DNA from: Daucus carota subsp. sativus | Lineage: Eukaryota; Streptophyta; Magnoliopsida; Apiales; Apiaceae | DNA: 64,000 nucleotides | Direction: 5' to 3' | Assembly: GCF_001625215.2 (NCBI RefSeq) | Contig: NC_030387.2 | Coordinates: 36,169,606 to 36,233,605 of the forward strand | Shown: in pieces, positions 62,911 through 64,000 of the stretch | Numbering within the stretch: the stretch's first letter is position 1 | How the letters are laid out: each line of letters starts with the position of its first letter | Notes under the pieces: model-generated | Database searches by the model: none | What the model was told of the DNA's origin: nothing | The model's input: only the letters and a program-made list of their open reading frames with translations | Program-made: the position numbers and the translations under genes

Positions 62911-64000
62911 TTGTATCTAAGCGTGCTTTTATTTGATGTTTACATATATATTGTTCATAGCATTATTTGTTGGAATCCTTAAGAGTTTTATGGTTTACGA
63001 AGGTAAAAGCTTTATGTTCTATAAACCGTTTGTCTGCAGAGAATATCAGAACTTGAAAACATAAGGCCAATTATTAGAATTCATTTTAATTTTAATAAGT
63101 AATAATAGTCTACAAATTTTAATAATTTAGCAGATTTTGAATTTTTCAAATCACATATGATTGATCAAAAGTCGTTAAAAATAAAGTGAATATTCGTTAA
63201 ATTCACATGGATTTAACAGATAATTTTTGAAAACATAAATAACAATATCAAATTTATCGGCATTCGTAATTTTATTGAATTTTAAATATTTATTAGTCTT
63301 TTGGATAGTATTATATATTATTTAATTTCAAATAATTCTAATTCAGACAACTTGAACTATAATTTATATGATGAATTTATATTGATAGTGAATATATAGA
63401 ATATAAATTAGATATCATAAAATTTAAGAGGCCTTTTGATTTGTTCGAGAAAAGAATGAAATTCAGAAAGAAAAATGATTAGAAATGAATGATCCTCAAT
63501 TATTTTAACTATTTAATTTTGATCCCAGAAATGAAGTAAAAAATTATATAATTAACTATTACAGAAATTCTGAGAGATTATAATTTCAAAAAGTCTCAAA
63601 CAAAATTATAGACATAACAATATAAATTATTTGTATTTTACTAAAATTAATATATTTTATTATTTAAAAATTTTATTGATTTTTTGATAAATTTGCATAT
63701 AAATTGTATTAAAATTATTATGATTCATAAAATTAAATTAAGATTTCTTTTAATTTAAAAAAATTACATTCAAATGGGGGTGGAGAATGCATTGAGAAAA
63801 ATATGAATGAATGCAATACTAAAATGTATCCCACTCCCTTTCCACCATTGGTCACGGGAGAGCATTAAAATATTTATGAAACAACCAAAATTAGCTGCAG
63901 TCGTTTATCGATATTTCTTTTTCTCTTTGCTAATTATGCAACATAGATCCCAGCTTAACATATTTGATAAATTCAAATCAAATACATTTAAATTTCATAA
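62911..64000. other. AT-rich intergenic DNA
   Basis: No gene, repeat array or element end could be supported here. Confidence 0.45.

Overview
This is nuclear DNA of a flowering plant, most likely a eudicot. The genes have many short GT-AG introns, the intergenic DNA is very AT-rich, and there is a typical plant mix of mobile elements: Stowaway-like, hAT-like and Mutator-like non-autonomous elements, a Helitron and a Ty3/gypsy chromovirus. I cannot name the species. No tRNA, rRNA or CRISPR was seen.

Layout. 1-3.1 kb holds broken or captured gene pieces on the minus strand: dienelactone-hydrolase exons beside a foldback MITE, then unassigned exon-like pieces. 3.1-7.2 kb is intergenic, with a hAT-like MITE and an NB-LRR relic. 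7.3-9.6 kb is an intact intronless subtilase (-). 14.7-18.0 kb is an eight-exon plastid DUF1230/CGLD27-type gene (-). 20.7-24.65 kb is an eight-exon prolyl 4-hydroxylase (+). 25.3-28.65 kb is a nine-exon MFSD5/molybdate-anion-transporter-type MFS gene (-). 29.8-31.9 kb is an ACBP3-type acyl-CoA-binding protein (-). 32-36.4 kb holds two Mutator-like elements, an F-box pseudogene with two frameshifts and a 126-bp (TA)n tract. 36.9-37.6 kb is the 3' part of an RRM gene with an acidic tail (-). 38-41.4 kb has a Stowaway MITE, a tandem array and exons of an unrecognised plus-strand gene.

41.37-54.10 kb is one complete 12.7-kb Ty3/gypsy retrotransposon (coding strand minus). Its 3.3-kb LTRs are nearly identical, the 5-bp target duplication is perfect, the primer-binding and polypurine sites are visible, and the 1518-codon gag-pol is unbroken. 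It also has an extra open frame between the primer-binding site and gag. It landed 7 bp inside an exon of the unrecognised gene. 56.35-57.81 kb is a non-autonomous Helitron. 59.2-61.65 kb is a BTB/NPH3 gene (+), and a 1.1-kb Mutator-like foldback element sits 142 bp past its stop. The rest to 64 kb is AT-rich and featureless.

The host genes do not form a pathway. However, the subtilase, DUF1230 and NPH3 genes have counterparts that, from memory, lie next to each other near the end of Arabidopsis chromosome 5 (At5g67360, At5g67370, At5g67385), which suggests an old collinear block enlarged here by transposons. The least ordinary items are the accessory frame of the retrotransposon, its very recent insertion into an exon, the DUF1230 gene whose first intron lacks a GT donor in the right phase, and three Mutator-like elements with 9-bp target duplications.
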